A DNA stretch of 64,000 bases from an uncultured Phocaeicola sp. (GTDB lineage: Bacteria; Bacteroidota; Bacteroidia; Bacteroidales; Bacteroidaceae), in assembly GCA_947581855.1 (NCBI GenBank), contig CANPVZ010000003.1, forward strand, positions 183,415-247,414, given 5' to 3'. A program made the translations under genes and the position numbers. Below the pieces are notes generated by a model. It was given only the letters and a program-made list of their open reading frames with translations. It did no database searches and was not told the DNA's origin. Positions 47,717-58,283 of the stretch are shown in pieces; position 1 is the stretch's first letter; each line of letters begins with the position of its first letter.

Positions 47717-48592
47717 TCAGATTTCTATTAAACTCCCTCCCCACATCATCTTCTCCCGCAATGTTTTGAAAAATATATGATTATATCGTTTGACTACTTT
47801 AATGCAGTAATCAGCCTTGGTAATGGTTAGACGGATACCCTCTTGATAGCTCTCACTTCGTCCGTCGATAGCTACTAAGAAATTATGGCTGCGGCTTTCT
47901 ACTTCAAGTGTAATTTCCCAGTCGTCACGCACCACAATTGGACGTATATTGAGACTGTGCGGAGCTACCGGAGTAATGGCGATGGTATCGGCGTGCGGTA
48001 CCATAATAGGCCCTCCCACGCTTAAGGAATAGGCCGTGGAACCGGTAGGTGTTGAAATTACCAGTCCGTCTGCCTGATAGGTAGTTAACAACGCTCCGTT
48101 GATGTGCGTATGGATGCTGATCATCGATGAGCTGTCGCGTTTTAATACGGCTATTTCATTGAGCGCGTACGGATAACCTCGCGCGGGAAGCCCATCATTA
48201 TGTAAATGTAGTACACTGCGGTCTTCCACTTGATAATGACCGTTACAGATTTCATGAAATGTTTCTTTTATCTCTTCAGGAGAAATGTCTGCCAAAAAGC
48301 CGAGTCTGCCGGTGTTGATTCCCAATATGGGGATGTTCCGGTTGCCTACACGCATGGCCGACTTTAAGAAAGTGCCGTCACCACCCATACTGATAACCAT
48401 GTCGGCATCGAAATCTCCTCCTTCGAAAATGCCGTGCGGAGGATATTTGCGGGTTAATTCTTCCGGTAAGAAGATATAAAATTCGCGGTCGATATAAAGT
48501 TCTGCTCCATAAGCATGGAGTGTTTCGAGCAATGTGGCGATATGTGCGGATTTCTTTGTTTGGTATGTGTTCCCGAATAAGGCGAATTTCAT
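47717..48592 (-). CDS. nadK: NAD kinase
   Basis: A 291-residue NAD kinase with the signature [13 protein letters not shown] and the later [23 protein letters not shown] and [18 protein letters not shown] motifs. It phosphorylates NAD to NADP in the cytoplasm. It is divergent from pdxJ. Confidence 0.95.
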   Translation of the reverse strand: MKFALFGNTYQTKKSAHIATLLETLHAYGAELYIDREFYIFLPEELTRKYPPHGIFEGGDFDADMVISMGGDGTFLKSAMRVGNRNIPILGINTGRLGFLADISPEEIKETFHEICNGHYQVEDRSVLHLHNDGLPARGYPYALNEIAVLKRDSSSMISIHTHINGALLTTYQADGLVISTPTGSTAYSLSVGGPIMVPHADTIAITPVAPHSLNIRPIVVRDDWEITLEVESRSHNFLVAIDGRSESYQEGIRLTITKADYCIKVVKRYNHIFFKTLREKMMWGGSLIEI

Positions 48593-48666
48593 GAATCTAC
48601 TCTGTTTACTTAATTAATTTTATAATTCTTTTCCTTGCAAAAAGGTAACCTTTACATAAAACCTAT

Positions 48667-48675
48667 TATTTTTGC
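48667..48675 (+). promoter_or_regulatory. -7 promoter element upstream of pdxJ
   Basis: TATTTTTGC matches TAnnTTTG about 115 nt before pdxJ. No -33 TTTG is at the right distance. TACATTTGC on the minus strand (48696-48688) may serve nadK. Confidence 0.4.
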
Positions 48676-48789
48676 AAAAGATATATTGCAAATGTAGATA
48701 AAATCCACTGGATTTTACACCGTCAGGATATAAAAACTATTTTTTTATAGAGGAAAGATACACTTTTTAGATATAGATTATAAGAAAAG

Positions 48790-49503
48790 ATGACAAAGTT
48801 AAGTGTAAATATTAATAAAATCGCCACTTTACGCAATGCGCGGGGTGGCGATAATCCGAATGTAGTAAAGGTTGCTTTAGACTGTGAAACGTTTGGAGCG
48901 GACGGAATTACGGTGCATCCTCGTCCCGATGAGCGCCATATACGTAGAAAAGACGTATTTGATTTAAGGGGCGTGTTGAAAACAGAATTCAATATAGAAG
49001 GATATCCCAGTAACGAATTTATCGATTTGGCATTGAAGGCTAAGCCGGCTCAAGTTACGCTGGTGCCTGATAAACCGGACCAGTTGACTTCGAATGCCGG
49101 TTGGGATACCAAGACCAATCTGGAATTTTTGTCGGAAGTGCTCGACACATTCAAGAAAGCCGGCATACGTACGTCTGTATTTGTAGAAACAGATTTGGAA
49201 ATGCTGGATTATGCGGCTAAAGCCGGAACCGACAGAGTGGAACTGTATACCGAACCGTATGCCGCTATGTATGGAAAAAACCGGGAAGCGGCTATCGCTC
49301 CTTTTTTGACGGCGGCTAAGCATGCGCGGTCTTTAGGACTCGGCCTTAATGCCGGACATGATTTGAGTTTGGTGAATTTGGCCTATATGCATGAGAATAT
49401 TCCTTGGCTGGATGAGGTGTCTATAGGGCATGCATTGATCTGTGACGCTCTTTATCTGGGATTGGAAAAAACAATAGAAGAATATAAAAACTGTCTTCAC
49501 TAA
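48790..49503 (+). CDS. pdxJ: Pyridoxine 5'-phosphate synthase
   Basis: A 237-residue TIM-barrel enzyme with [52 protein letters not shown] and GLNAGHDL. PdxJ condenses 1-deoxyxylulose 5-phosphate and 3-amino-2-oxopropyl phosphate into pyridoxine phosphate. Its stop overlaps the exbB start (TAATG), so it leads the operon. Confidence 0.95.
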   Translation: MTKLSVNINKIATLRNARGGDNPNVVKVALDCETFGADGITVHPRPDERHIRRKDVFDLRGVLKTEFNIEGYPSNEFIDLALKAKPAQVTLVPDKPDQLTSNAGWDTKTNLEFLSEVLDTFKKAGIRTSVFVETDLEMLDYAAKAGTDRVELYTEPYAAMYGKNREAAIAPFLTAAKHARSLGLGLNAGHDLSLVNLAYMHENIPWLDEVSIGHALICDALYLGLEKTIEEYKNCLH

Positions 49504-50225
49504 TGAACACGACATTATTATTGGCACAAGCAGTGCAGCATGCAGCTGAGGCCGTGGGAACGGAAAACCCCGTATTGACTCCCGTGGTTGCGGCGGAATC
49601 GGAAATGAATTTGTTGGATATGGCTATGAAAGGCGGGTGGATTATGTTGGTGCTTGCTTTGCTGTCAGTTATCTGTTTCTATATTTTCTTTGAGCGCTGG
49701 GCTGTTATCCGCAAGGCCGATAGGGATGATCCGTTATTTATGGAACGTATCCGGGACTATATACATAGCGGAGAGCTGAAATCAGCTATTAATTATTGCC
49801 GTGTGACCAATACTCCGGCAGCCCGTATGATTGAAAAAGGTATTACACGTATGGGACGACCGGCGGCAGATATTCAGGCTGCCATAGAAAATGCGGGGAA
49901 TTTGGAAATTGCCAAAATGGAACGGCGGCTGCCTGTGATTGCAACTATTTCAGGAGGTGCGCCGATGATAGGATTCTTAGGTACGGTAACCGGTATGGTA
50001 CAAGCTTTCTGGGAAATGGCGAATGCCGGTAATAATATTGATATTACACTATTATCGGGAGGTATTTATGAAGCCATGATTACAACCGTGGGAGGTTTGA
50101 TTGTGGGTATTGCGGCTATGTTTGCTTATAACTATTTGGTAGCAAAGGTGGATGGAGTGGTACGTAATATGGAAGCTAGTACACTGGCTTTTATGGATTT
50201 GCTGAATGAACCTGTTCAAAAATAG
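49503..50225 (+). CDS. exbB: ExbB/TolQ-type proton channel
   Basis: A 240-residue MotA/TolQ/ExbB protein with three hydrophobic segments (about 46-66, 150-175 and 190-215). Conserved patches are ATISGGAPMIGFLGTVTGMVQAF and GGIYEAMITTVGGLIVGI. With ExbD it uses the proton gradient to drive TonB or Tol. It is followed by exbD and a TonB-like gene, so a TonB-energising set is likely. Confidence 0.9.
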   Translation: MNTTLLLAQAVQHAAEAVGTENPVLTPVVAAESEMNLLDMAMKGGWIMLVLALLSVICFYIFFERWAVIRKADRDDPLFMERIRDYIHSGELKSAINYCRVTNTPAARMIEKGITRMGRPAADIQAAIENAGNLEIAKMERRLPVIATISGGAPMIGFLGTVTGMVQAFWEMANAGNNIDITLLSGGIYEAMITTVGGLIVGIAAMFAYNYLVAKVDGVVRNMEASTLAFMDLLNEPVQK

Positions 50226-50230
50226 AGTGG

Positions 50231-50650
50231 ATGGCATTAAAACGAAGAACTAAAATATCGCCCAATTTCAGTATGGCATCCATGACGGATATCATTTTCT
50301 TGTTATTGATATTTTTCATGATAACTTCAACAATGGTTTCACCTAATGCAATTAAAGTGTTGCTTCCGCAGGGGAAACAGCAAACTTCGGCGAAACCCTT
50401 GACCCGGGTGATTATTGATAAGGATTTGAATTATTACGGGGCTTTCGGTAATCAGGACGAGATGCCTGTAGCGCTGGAAGAACTCCCTTCGTTCTTACAG
50501 GAATGTGCAACGAAAGAACCGGAAATGTATGTGGCATTGTATGCGGACGAAACCGTTCCGTATCGTGAGATTGTGAGGGTATTGAATATTGCGAACGAGA
50601 ATCATTTTAAAATGGTGTTGGCTACCCGCCGCCCCGACAAAAATAAATGA
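50231..50650 (+). CDS. exbD: ExbD/TolR-type biopolymer transport protein
   Basis: A 139-residue protein with one N-terminal membrane segment that carries the conserved aspartate (SMTDIIFLLLIFFMITSTM), then a periplasmic domain. It pairs with the ExbB-like protein 5 nt upstream. Its stop overlaps the next start (ATGA). Confidence 0.9.
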   Translation: MALKRRTKISPNFSMASMTDIIFLLLIFFMITSTMVSPNAIKVLLPQGKQQTSAKPLTRVIIDKDLNYYGAFGNQDEMPVALEELPSFLQECATKEPEMYVALYADETVPYREIVRVLNIANENHFKMVLATRRPDKNK

Positions 50651-51498
50651 GTAATAACAAGTTACAGGGAATTATCGGTACAGTATTGCTGCACGGAATC
50701 ATATTGCTGATTTTATGTTTGGTGTTCCTCAGCAGGACAGAAACACAAGAAGAAAGCGGTGTGCCTGTAATGTTGGGAGAGACGGAAATATCGCAAGGAA
50801 ATGCAGATCCTTATACGTTGACGGATGTGGACATCATGGAAGAGTCGGTTTTAGAACAACCGGTTCCTGACATTTCCGATCCGTACGCTTCGAATGAGAG
50901 TGTGATAACTCAGGAAGAGGAGGAAACGGTTGCCATGAAACCTGAAACTTCTGCTGATAAAAAGGAGGTGAAAAGACAACCTGTAAAAGAACAACTTAAG
51001 AAAGAGGTTGTTAAGCAAGAAACTCCTCAACCTGTAGAGAAAACGGAAGCTGAGAAAAAAGCGGAAGCTGAACGGGCGGCAGCCGAAGTCGCAGCGAAAC
51101 GGATTGCCGGTGCTTTTGGCAAAGGTACTTCGATGGGAAGTAAGGGAAATGTAAATACAGGAAGCGGTTTGCAAGGTACACCGACGGGAAATGCTGCCGA
51201 TGGGAAAATGACAGGAGCGGGAGGTTATGGTACTTTCGATTTGAACGGACGCTCTTTAGGAGAAGGCGGTTTGCCGAGACCTGTATACAATGTACAGGAA
51301 GAGGGAAGGGTTGTGATTACCATCACAGTGAATCCGGCCGGCCTGGTAATCGGAACAAGTATCAATAAGCGTACGAATACGGTGAATGCGGCTTTACGCA
51401 AAGCTGCGGAGGATGCGGCTAAAAAGGCTCGCTTTAATCGTGTGGACGGCGTGAATAACCAAACAGGAACCATAACGTATTATTTTAAACTGAGATAA
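50647..51498 (+). CDS. TonB-like energy transducer
   Basis: A 283-residue protein: one membrane segment (about residues 8-27), a Glu/Pro/Lys-rich periplasmic stretch (about 60-160) and a glycine-rich spacer. The C-terminal TonB-like domain (about 200-283) has GRVVITITVNPAGLVIG and a terminal TITYYFKLR. It probably couples the ExbB/ExbD motor to outer-membrane receptors; a TolA-like role is possible. Confidence 0.8.
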   Translation: MSNNKLQGIIGTVLLHGIILLILCLVFLSRTETQEESGVPVMLGETEISQGNADPYTLTDVDIMEESVLEQPVPDISDPYASNESVITQEEEETVAMKPETSADKKEVKRQPVKEQLKKEVVKQETPQPVEKTEAEKKAEAERAAAEVAAKRIAGAFGKGTSMGSKGNVNTGSGLQGTPTGNAADGKMTGAGGYGTFDLNGRSLGEGGLPRPVYNVQEEGRVVITITVNPAGLVIGTSINKRTNTVNAALRKAAEDAAKKARFNRVDGVNNQTGTITYYFKLR

Positions 51499-51500
51499 TC

Positions 51501-52049
51501 ATGGGAAACATTTATTTATTTTTGGCAGATGGCTTCGAAGAGGTTGAAGCGTTGGGTACGGTGGACGTATTACGTCGTGCCGGATTACCGGTTAAAACTG
51601 TTTCAATTATTGACCAGTTAGAGGTGACCAGCTCGCATGGAGTGTCGGTTAAAGCGGATATGCTGTTTGACGAAGAGGCTTTGCGTGATGCGGAAATGTT
51701 GGTTCTTCCCGGTGGAATGCCGGGATCGTTGAATTTGAGCGAACACGAAGGACTGCGCCGAATAATACTCGCGTTCTCGGCTGCCGGCAAGCCTTTGGCT
51801 GCTATTTGTGCCGCACCGATGGTATATGGAAAGTTAGGGTTGCTGAAAGATAAAAAAGCTACTTGTTATCCGGGATTCGAAAAGTTTTTGGAGGGAGCCC
51901 AGTATACTGGTGCTTTGGTGGAGCACGATGGCAACTTTATAACAGGAAAAGGACCGGGTGCAACGTTTGAGTTTGCTTTGGCTATTGTGGCAAAGTTCTG
52001 CGGAAAGGATAAAGTGGCGGAACTGAAACAAGGTATGATTCTTGCATGA
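51501..52049 (+). CDS. DJ-1/PfpI family protein
   Basis: A 182-residue single-domain protein with [22 protein letters not shown] at the N-terminus and the nucleophile-elbow cysteine in [16 protein letters not shown]-1 family members include deglycase- and chaperone-like proteins; the activity is not settled. It is 2 nt after the TonB-like gene and overlaps ispD (ATGA). Confidence 0.88.
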   Translation: MGNIYLFLADGFEEVEALGTVDVLRRAGLPVKTVSIIDQLEVTSSHGVSVKADMLFDEEALRDAEMLVLPGGMPGSLNLSEHEGLRRIILAFSAAGKPLAAICAAPMVYGKLGLLKDKKATCYPGFEKFLEGAQYTGALVEHDGNFITGKGPGATFEFALAIVAKFCGKDKVAELKQGMILA

Positions 52050-52711
52050 AGAAGTATGCGATTATAGTAGCGGGTGGAAAAGGATTACGTATGGGCTCGG
52101 ATCTCCCGAAGCAGTTTTTGCCGATAGGTGGAATACCTGTTTTAATGCGGACTCTGGAGACCTTTCATCGTTATGACGGGGAAATGGAAATCATTTTAGT
52201 ATTGCCTGTTGCCCAACAGGCTTATTGGAGGGATTTGTGCCATACGTATTCTTTTTCTGTTCCCCATACGATTGCTGACGGTGGCGAAACGCGTTTTCAT
52301 TCGGTGAAAAACGGGTTGCAGCGGATAGATACGGAAGAGGAGGCTTTAGTGGCTGTCCATGATGGAGTGCGTCCGTTTGTAGCGCAAGAAGTTATCTCGG
52401 AATGTTTCCGGGAAGCTTTTGAAAAAGAAGCTGTCATTCCGGTTGTTGATATGGTGGAGACGGTACGTTTGTTAGCTGGTGAGCACAGCAAAACGGTTGA
52501 TAGAAATGCCTACCGGCTGGTTCAAACTCCACAAGTGTTTCATCTTCGACTATTAAGGAAAGCATATTGTCAGGATTATATTCCCTCGTTTACTGATGAT
52601 GCGTCGGTGGTGGAAGCACTAGGCAAAGAGGTGTTTTTAGTAAAAGGAAATCGTGAGAATATTAAAATAACCACTCCGTTCGATATAAAAGTAGCAAACG
52701 CTTTACTTTGA
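52046..52711 (+). CDS. ispD: 2-C-methyl-D-erythritol 4-phosphate cytidylyltransferase
   Basis: A 221-residue enzyme of the MEP isoprenoid pathway. It has the nucleotide-binding motif [27 protein letters not shown], and the later TPQVF and [11 protein letters not shown]. It transfers CMP to methylerythritol phosphate. Its stop overlaps the recG start (TGATG). Confidence 0.95.
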   Translation: MKKYAIIVAGGKGLRMGSDLPKQFLPIGGIPVLMRTLETFHRYDGEMEIILVLPVAQQAYWRDLCHTYSFSVPHTIADGGETRFHSVKNGLQRIDTEEEALVAVHDGVRPFVAQEVISECFREAFEKEAVIPVVDMVETVRLLAGEHSKTVDRNAYRLVQTPQVFHLRLLRKAYCQDYIPSFTDDASVVEALGKEVFLVKGNRENIKITTPFDIKVANALL

Positions 52712-54807
52712 TGTTTGATATTACTACACGCGATATAAAATACTTGCAGGGGGTAGGACCGCAAAGAGCTGCAATACTGAATAAAGAGCTGGGTATCTAT
52801 TCATTGCATGACTTATTATATTATTTTCCCTATAAATATGTAGACAGAAGCCGCCTGTATTATATCCACGAGATAGACGGAAATATGCCTTATATCCAGT
52901 TGAAAGGAGAAATCTTGAGTTTCGAAACGATTGGTGAAGGCAGGCAACGGCGTTTGGTCGCCCATTTTAGCGATGGTACAGGAGTTATAGATTTGGTATG
53001 GTTTCAAGGCATTAAATATTTAACAGGACGTTATAAAGTTCATACTGAATATATCATATTCGGTAAGCCTACTATGTTTAACGGGAGGGTGAATGTAGCT
53101 CATCCGGATATAGATGTATCTTCCGAATTGGTGCTTTCTACCATGGGGCTTCAACCTTATTATAATACTACGGAGAAGATGAAACGCGGAATGTTGAATT
53201 CCCGTGCGTTAGAAAAATTGGCGGCTAATATGTTTTCTTTGTTAGTGGAACCACTTCCGGAAACATTGCCTTATTGGTTGGTGGAAAAATACCATTTGCT
53301 TACGTTGGATGAAGCTCTACGGAATATCCATTTTCCGAAGAATCCTGAATTATTGAGAAAAGCTCAGTATCGTTTAAAGTTTGAAGAACTTTTTTATGTT
53401 CAGTTGAATATTTTACGATATAGTAAGGATCGTCAACGTAAATTCCGGGGATTGATATTTGGGAAAGTAGGTGAGACGTTTAATATGTTTTATGAAAAGA
53501 ATTTGCCTTTTGAACTGACAAATGCGCAAAAACGGGTTATTAAGGAAATTCGTAAGGACATGGGGAGTGGACGCCAGATGAATCGACTGTTGCAAGGGGA
53601 TGTGGGAAGTGGAAAAACATTGGTGGCGTTGATGAGTATGCTGATAGCTATTGATAATGGTTATCAGGCATGTCTGATGGCTCCGACCGAGATTCTGGCC
53701 GGACAACATTATGAAACTATCTGTCGCTTACTGTTCGGATTGAATGTGCGTGTGGAACTTTTGACCGGTTCCGTAAAAGGAAAAAAGAGAGAAGAAATCT
53801 TGAAAGGATTACTTACAGGTGACGTGCATATTTTAATAGGAACACATGCCGTCTTGGAAGATACGGTCAATTTTTATTCGTTGGGAATGGTGGTGATCGA
53901 CGAGCAGCATCGTTTTGGAGTAGCCCAACGAGCGAAATTGTGGAATAAAAATGTTTCTCCTCCTCATGTGCTGGTGATGACAGCTACCCCAATTCCGCGA
54001 ACTTTAGCCATGACTCTTTATGGTGATTTGGATGTTTCGGTAATTGATGAATTGCCTCCCGGAAGAAAACCTGTACAGACTATACATCAATTTGATAACC
54101 GGAGAGTGTCACTGTATCAAGGTATACGGAAACAAATAGAGGAGGGGCGGCAGGTTTATATTGTTTATCCTTTGATTAAAGAAAGTGAGAAGATTGATAT
54201 AAAAAATCTGGAGGAAGGATATGAACATATCTGTGAAGCGTTTCCGGGGTATAAGGTTAGCAAAGTGCATGGTAAAATGAAACCGGCAGAAAAAGAGGAG
54301 GAAATGCAACGCTTTGTAAATGGGGAAACTCAGATAATGGTTGCTACAACAGTGATAGAAGTAGGGGTAAATGTACCGAACGCTTCGGTGATGGTAATTG
54401 AAAATGCCGAACGCTTCGGATTATCGCAATTACACCAGCTTCGTGGCCGGGTAGGCCGTGGGGCAGATCAGTCCTACTGTATTCTGGTCACTACCTATAA
54501 ACTGACGGAAGAAACTCGCAAACGTCTTGAAATTATGGTCCGTACCAATGATGGTTTCGAAATTGCGGAAGCTGATTTAAAGCTTAGGGGACCAGGTGAT
54601 TTGGAAGGGACGCAACAAAGTGGTATTGCTTTAGATTTAAAAATTGCCGATATAGCTCGTGACGGACAGCTGCTTCAATATGTTAGGGAAGTTGCACAAA
54701 AAATAGTGGATGAAGATGTCGCAGGGGTAAAACCGGAGAATGAAATCCTTTGGAAACAACTCAAAGCATTACGCAAAACGAATGTTAATTGGGCTGCAAT
54801 CTCCTGA
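52711..54807 (+). CDS. recG: ATP-dependent DNA helicase RecG
   Basis: A 698-residue RecG. An N-terminal wedge/OB domain carries LKGEILSFETIGEGRQRR. The helicase core shows LLQGDVGSGKTLVAL (Walker A), VVIDEQHRFGV (DEQH box), MTATPIPRTLAMT and the C-terminal QLRGRVGRGADQSYC. RecG remodels stalled forks and branched DNA. The ATG at 52711 overlaps the ispD stop; it is preferred over the TTG one codon before. Confidence 0.97.
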   Translation: MFDITTRDIKYLQGVGPQRAAILNKELGIYSLHDLLYYFPYKYVDRSRLYYIHEIDGNMPYIQLKGEILSFETIGEGRQRRLVAHFSDGTGVIDLVWFQGIKYLTGRYKVHTEYIIFGKPTMFNGRVNVAHPDIDVSSELVLSTMGLQPYYNTTEKMKRGMLNSRALEKLAANMFSLLVEPLPETLPYWLVEKYHLLTLDEALRNIHFPKNPELLRKAQYRLKFEELFYVQLNILRYSKDRQRKFRGLIFGKVGETFNMFYEKNLPFELTNAQKRVIKEIRKDMGSGRQMNRLLQGDVGSGKTLVALMSMLIAIDNGYQACLMAPTEILAGQHYETICRLLFGLNVRVELLTGSVKGKKREEILKGLLTGDVHILIGTHAVLEDTVNFYSLGMVVIDEQHRFGVAQRAKLWNKNVSPPHVLVMTATPIPRTLAMTLYGDLDVSVIDELPPGRKPVQTIHQFDNRRVSLYQGIRKQIEEGRQVYIVYPLIKESEKIDIKNLEEGYEHICEAFPGYKVSKVHGKMKPAEKEEEMQRFVNGETQIMVATTVIEVGVNVPNASVMVIENAERFGLSQLHQLRGRVGRGADQSYCILVTTYKLTEETRKRLEIMVRTNDGFEIAEADLKLRGPGDLEGTQQSGIALDLKIADIARDGQLLQYVREVAQKIVDEDVAGVKPENEILWKQLKALRKTNVNWAAIS

Positions 54808-54947
54808 AATCGTGTAAATATGTTCCATAACATATGTTCTTAGAAAACTCCTTTTATTAGAGAGCTTACGGTACTTCTTTACCTTATAAAAACGGGGATC
54901 GTTTGAAAAAATCGTTAATGAAATTCTCTTTTTTCATTTGGATTTTA

Positions 54948-54955
54948 TAACTTTG
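54948..54955 (+). promoter_or_regulatory. -7 promoter element of ndk
   Basis: TAACTTTG matches TAnnTTTG 44 nt before the ndk start. No -33 TTTG is at the proper distance. Confidence 0.5.
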
Positions 54956-54999
54956 AGCGATTTTTTAGAAAAAGAATACCATTTAAGTATCTCATAGGC

Positions 55000-55461
55000 A
55001 TGCAAAAAACGTTAGTCATATTAAAACCTGGTACTTTACAACGAGGACTTGTGGGGGAAATTACCCGCCGCTTTGAACGCAAAGGATTACGTTTGGCAGG
55101 AATGAAGATGATGCAATTGACCGATGATATCTTGAGTGAACATTATGCACATTTAAGTGCAAAATCGTTTTTTCAGCGTGTGAAGGATTCAATGATGGCG
55201 GCTCCTGTGATAGTCTGTTGTTATGAGGGGGTGGATGCCGTTCAGACTGTACGTAATATGGCTGGTGTAACAAATGGCCGGTTGGCTTTGCCCGGAACTA
55301 TTAGAGGTGATTACAGTATGAGTTTTCAAGAAAACATAGTTCATACATCTGATTCGCTGGAAAATGCGGAAATAGAACTGAAACGTTTTTTTAAACCTGA
55401 AGAGATATTTGATTATAAGCAAGCAGCATTTGATTTCTTATATGCAAATGATGAATATTGA
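55000..55461 (+). CDS. ndk: Nucleoside diphosphate kinase
   Basis: A 153-residue NDK with the N-terminal TLVILKPGTLQRG, where most families have KPDGVQRG, and the active-site histidine H115 in NIVHTSDS, where HGSDS is more usual. It balances NTP pools. These changes look like family variants, not loss of function, since the catalytic His and the SDS remain. Confidence 0.93.
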   Translation: MQKTLVILKPGTLQRGLVGEITRRFERKGLRLAGMKMMQLTDDILSEHYAHLSAKSFFQRVKDSMMAAPVIVCCYEGVDAVQTVRNMAGVTNGRLALPGTIRGDYSMSFQENIVHTSDSLENAEIELKRFFKPEEIFDYKQAAFDFLYANDEY

Positions 55462-55483
55462 TAAAGAAAAAGAATAGATAATA

Positions 55484-56362
55484 ATGATATTGAAATGTAT
55501 TAGAACAATTGCGGTCGCAGCGTTGGCTTTCACGAGCTTGAGCTCCTTTGGACAAGATTTGATTGCTCGCCAAGCTCCCGTTGATAAAAAAATGCGTGCA
55601 ATCGATTCTGTAGCATTGCAGCGTCAAATTAAGTTAGAACAATCACAATATCCGGCATACAGCCTTTATCCTAATTGGGATAATAGATATGTACATGCTT
55701 ATGGGAAAGACGTTGTGATTCCCGATACGTTTCGTATAGACCTTACAGGCTTTTGTATGCCTACCGATAGCCGTAAAATTACTTCTAAATTTGGTCCTCG
55801 CCGCCGCCGTATGCATAATGGATTGGATCTCAAAGTTTATATTGGTGATACAATTCGTGCCGCATTCGATGGAAAAGTTCGTATAGTAAGGTACGAACGT
55901 CGCGGTTATGGGAAATACGTGGTAATTCGTCATGAAAACGGATTGGAAACAGTATATGGTCACTTGTCAAAACAATTGGTTGAGGAAAATCAATTAGTAA
56001 GGGCTGGCGAAGTGATTGGATTAGGCGGAAATACAGGCCGCTCAACCGGTTCGCATCTCCATTTTGAAACTCGTTTCTTAGGTCAAGCTATTAATCCTGC
56101 TTTAATGTTTGACTTCCCGAACCAGGATGTGGTGGCGGATTCTTGGGTGTATAGAAAGCGGGGAGCCTCTCGTTCTTTAGCGTCTAAAGGTGGTACTGTA
56201 AATAGTGGAAATGGAGATATCCGTTATTATAAGGTGCGTTCTGGAGATACACTTTCACGGATTGCGAAAACACAAGGGGTTACAATCGATCAGTTGTGTA
56301 GGTTGAATAGAATTACTCGTAAAACAATTCTTCGTCCGGGACAAGTTCTTAGATATTCGTAA
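55484..56362 (+). CDS. M23 peptidase with C-terminal LysM
   Basis: A 292-residue exported protein (signal peptide about 1-23). The LytM/M23 domain has H111 and D115 in MHNGLD, H160 and HLHFE (H191, H193), the full zinc-ligand set, so it is probably an active peptidoglycan endopeptidase. A LysM domain occupies residues 247-291 (YYKVRSGDTLSRIAK). It acts in cell wall remodelling. Confidence 0.9.
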   Translation: MILKCIRTIAVAALAFTSLSSFGQDLIARQAPVDKKMRAIDSVALQRQIKLEQSQYPAYSLYPNWDNRYVHAYGKDVVIPDTFRIDLTGFCMPTDSRKITSKFGPRRRRMHNGLDLKVYIGDTIRAAFDGKVRIVRYERRGYGKYVVIRHENGLETVYGHLSKQLVEENQLVRAGEVIGLGGNTGRSTGSHLHFETRFLGQAINPALMFDFPNQDVVADSWVYRKRGASRSLASKGGTVNSGNGDIRYYKVRSGDTLSRIAKTQGVTIDQLCRLNRITRKTILRPGQVLRYS

Positions 56363-56381
56363 AAATAATGCAATATAGTTG

Positions 56382-56419
56382 AAAGAGCCGCAAAGTTTTC
56401 TTTGTTGGCTCTTTTTTTC
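56382..56419 (+). terminator. Rho-independent terminator of the M23 gene
   Basis: AAAGAGCC (56382-56389) pairs with GGCTCTTT (56407-56414), followed by a T-run. The next gene's promoter begins immediately after it. Confidence 0.8.
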
Positions 56420-56420
56420 T

Positions 56421-56429
56421 TAACTTTGC
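56421..56429 (+). promoter_or_regulatory. -7 promoter element of the DUF1599 gene
   Basis: TAACTTTGC matches the consensus 19 nt before the start codon. A TTTG at 56401-56404 lies 16 nt upstream, inside the terminator. Confidence 0.6.
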
Positions 56430-56447
56430 GGCCAATCCGTTAAGAAT

Positions 56448-56990
56448 ATGAAAGATACTAACAAACAATTCGAATATATAATCTCTGTGTGCCGGGATCT
56501 TTTTGCTAAAAAGTTGCAAGATTATGGTGCGGCATGGCGTATTATGCGCCCTTCTTCTGTAACCGACCAAATATTTATTAAAGCAAATCGTATTCGTAGT
56601 ATTGAGGTGAAAGGTGTTACTTTAGTAGACGAAGGGATTCGTCCTGAATTCATGGCAATAGTCAACTATGGAATTATTGGTCTGATTCAATTGGAACGCG
56701 GTTATTCCGAAGCGGATGATATGAGTGTGGAAGAGGCGTTGGAATATTATGACAAATATGCGAGGAAAGCTTTAGATTTGATGATTGCCAAGAATCATGA
56801 TTATGATGAGGCTTGGCGGTTAATGCGGATTAGTTCGTATACCGATTTGATTTTAATGAAAATTTATCGGACTAAACAAATTGAGAGTCATGCCGGTCAG
56901 ACTTTGGTTTCTGAAGGTATTGATGCCAATTATATGGATATGATTAATTATTCGGTTTTTGGATTGATAAAACTTGAGTTTGGAGAATAA
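56448..56990 (+). CDS. DUF1599 protein with two tandem copies of one domain
   Basis: A 180-residue soluble protein made of two similar halves. DYGAAWRIMRPSSVTDQI (about 25-42) repeats as DYDEAWRLMRISSYTDLI (about 120-137), and each half ends in a NYGIIGLIQLE or NYSVFGLIKLE segment. The family is of unknown function. It overlaps the DoxX-type gene and is probably co-transcribed with it. Confidence 0.85.
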   Translation: MKDTNKQFEYIISVCRDLFAKKLQDYGAAWRIMRPSSVTDQIFIKANRIRSIEVKGVTLVDEGIRPEFMAIVNYGIIGLIQLERGYSEADDMSVEEALEYYDKYARKALDLMIAKNHDYDEAWRLMRISSYTDLILMKIYRTKQIESHAGQTLVSEGIDANYMDMINYSVFGLIKLEFGE

Positions 56991-58260
56991 TTATATACAT
57001 AGAATCAAGATTGTCTGGACAAACTTATGTAGGTTTGTTCTAGCGTTAGTTTTCATCTTTTCCGGATTTATTAAAGCGAATGATCCACAAGGAACCTATT
57101 ATAAGATAGAAGATTATTTGCAGGCTTTCGGGTTGTTGGATTATACTCCCGAATTCCTACCTCTTTTCGGATCAATATTATTGGCTGTTGTTGAATTTAC
57201 TTTAGGTGTATTTCTTTTTTTTGGAATACGCCGGAAGCTGACGACTATTTCTCTATTAGGGTTTATGTTATTCATGACTCCGTTTACTTTATATTTGGCT
57301 GTTATGAATCCCGTTTCTGATTGTGGTTGTTTTGGAGATGCTATTATTCTGACCAATTGGGAAACCTTCTGGAAAAATATCTTCTTTTTGATTGCTGCTA
57401 TTTCAGTATTCAAATGGTCTGGTTTAATGATTCGTATCATCAGTAAAAAAAGCCAGTGGCTTATTTCTCTGTATACGTTACTTTACATCTCTGCCATTGC
57501 TTTGTATTGCGTCAGTTATTTGCCTATTTTCGATTTTCGTCCATATCATATCGGCGCAAATATTATAGAAAGTATGCGTATACCTCAAGGAGAAAAACCT
57601 TCGGTGTATGAGAGCCTGTTTGTTATGGAAAAGAATGGAGAACGGAAAGAATTTACATTAGAGAATTATCCTGATAGTACCTGGACTTTTATAGATACAA
57701 AGGTTATTTTGAAAGAAAAGGGATACGAGCCCCCTATTCATGATTTCTCTCTTTATTCGGCAGAAACGGGAGAGGATATAACAAAGCAAATTTTAACGGA
57801 TAAGGGATATACTTTCTTATTGGTGGCAAACCGTTTGGATAAGGCTGATGATGGCTATATAGATTTAATTAATGAAATATATGATTATAGTGTGGAGAAT
57901 GGCTATGCTTTTTATTGTCTTACCTCTTCGTTAAAAGAAGACATGGAGCAATGGCGCGAGCGAACTGGAGCCGAATATCCTTATTGTACGGCTGATGATA
58001 TCACATTGAAAACCATCATTCGTTCAAACCCCGGATTAGTATTGATGAAAGATGCAACGATTATTAATAAATGGAGTTGCCGGAGTTTGCCTGATGAATA
58101 TGATTTGTCGGACAGACTTGATAAACTGTCGTTGGCCCAAATGGAAACTCAAACATTACAGAATAAGATATTACTTGTGGTGGCTTGGTTTGCCATTCCT
58201 TTGTTTATATTCACTATGTTGGATAAAACGTTGATTGATCGATTGGAAAAAAGAAAATAG
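56974..58260 (+). CDS. DoxX/MauE-type membrane protein with a thioredoxin-like domain
   Basis: A 428-residue protein. Residues 15-185 hold five or six membrane segments with RFVLALVFIFSGFIKANDP and the cysteine pair DCGCFGD, as in DoxX/MauE proteins. A periplasmic part (about 215-385) has a thioredoxin-like shape, and a last membrane segment lies near 400. The cysteines hint at a redox role, which is inference. No ATG fits, so TTG at 56974 or 56980 is the start, overlapping DUF1599. It precedes tpiA. Confidence 0.75.
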   Translation: MSLENNYIHRIKIVWTNLCRFVLALVFIFSGFIKANDPQGTYYKIEDYLQAFGLLDYTPEFLPLFGSILLAVVEFTLGVFLFFGIRRKLTTISLLGFMLFMTPFTLYLAVMNPVSDCGCFGDAIILTNWETFWKNIFFLIAAISVFKWSGLMIRIISKKSQWLISLYTLLYISAIALYCVSYLPIFDFRPYHIGANIIESMRIPQGEKPSVYESLFVMEKNGERKEFTLENYPDSTWTFIDTKVILKEKGYEPPIHDFSLYSAETGEDITKQILTDKGYTFLLVANRLDKADDGYIDLINEIYDYSVENGYAFYCLTSSLKEDMEQWRERTGAEYPYCTADDITLKTIIRSNPGLVLMKDATIINKWSCRSLPDEYDLSDRLDKLSLAQMETQTLQNKILLVVAWFAIPLFIFTMLDKTLIDRLEKRK

Positions 58261-58283
58261 ATTAACATTAATTTTAGAAGAAA

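Noticed and set aside
55000..55461. Inactive nucleoside diphosphate kinase
   Set aside because: The motifs KPGT and HTSDS differ from the common ones, but the catalytic histidine and the serine-aspartate pair are intact.
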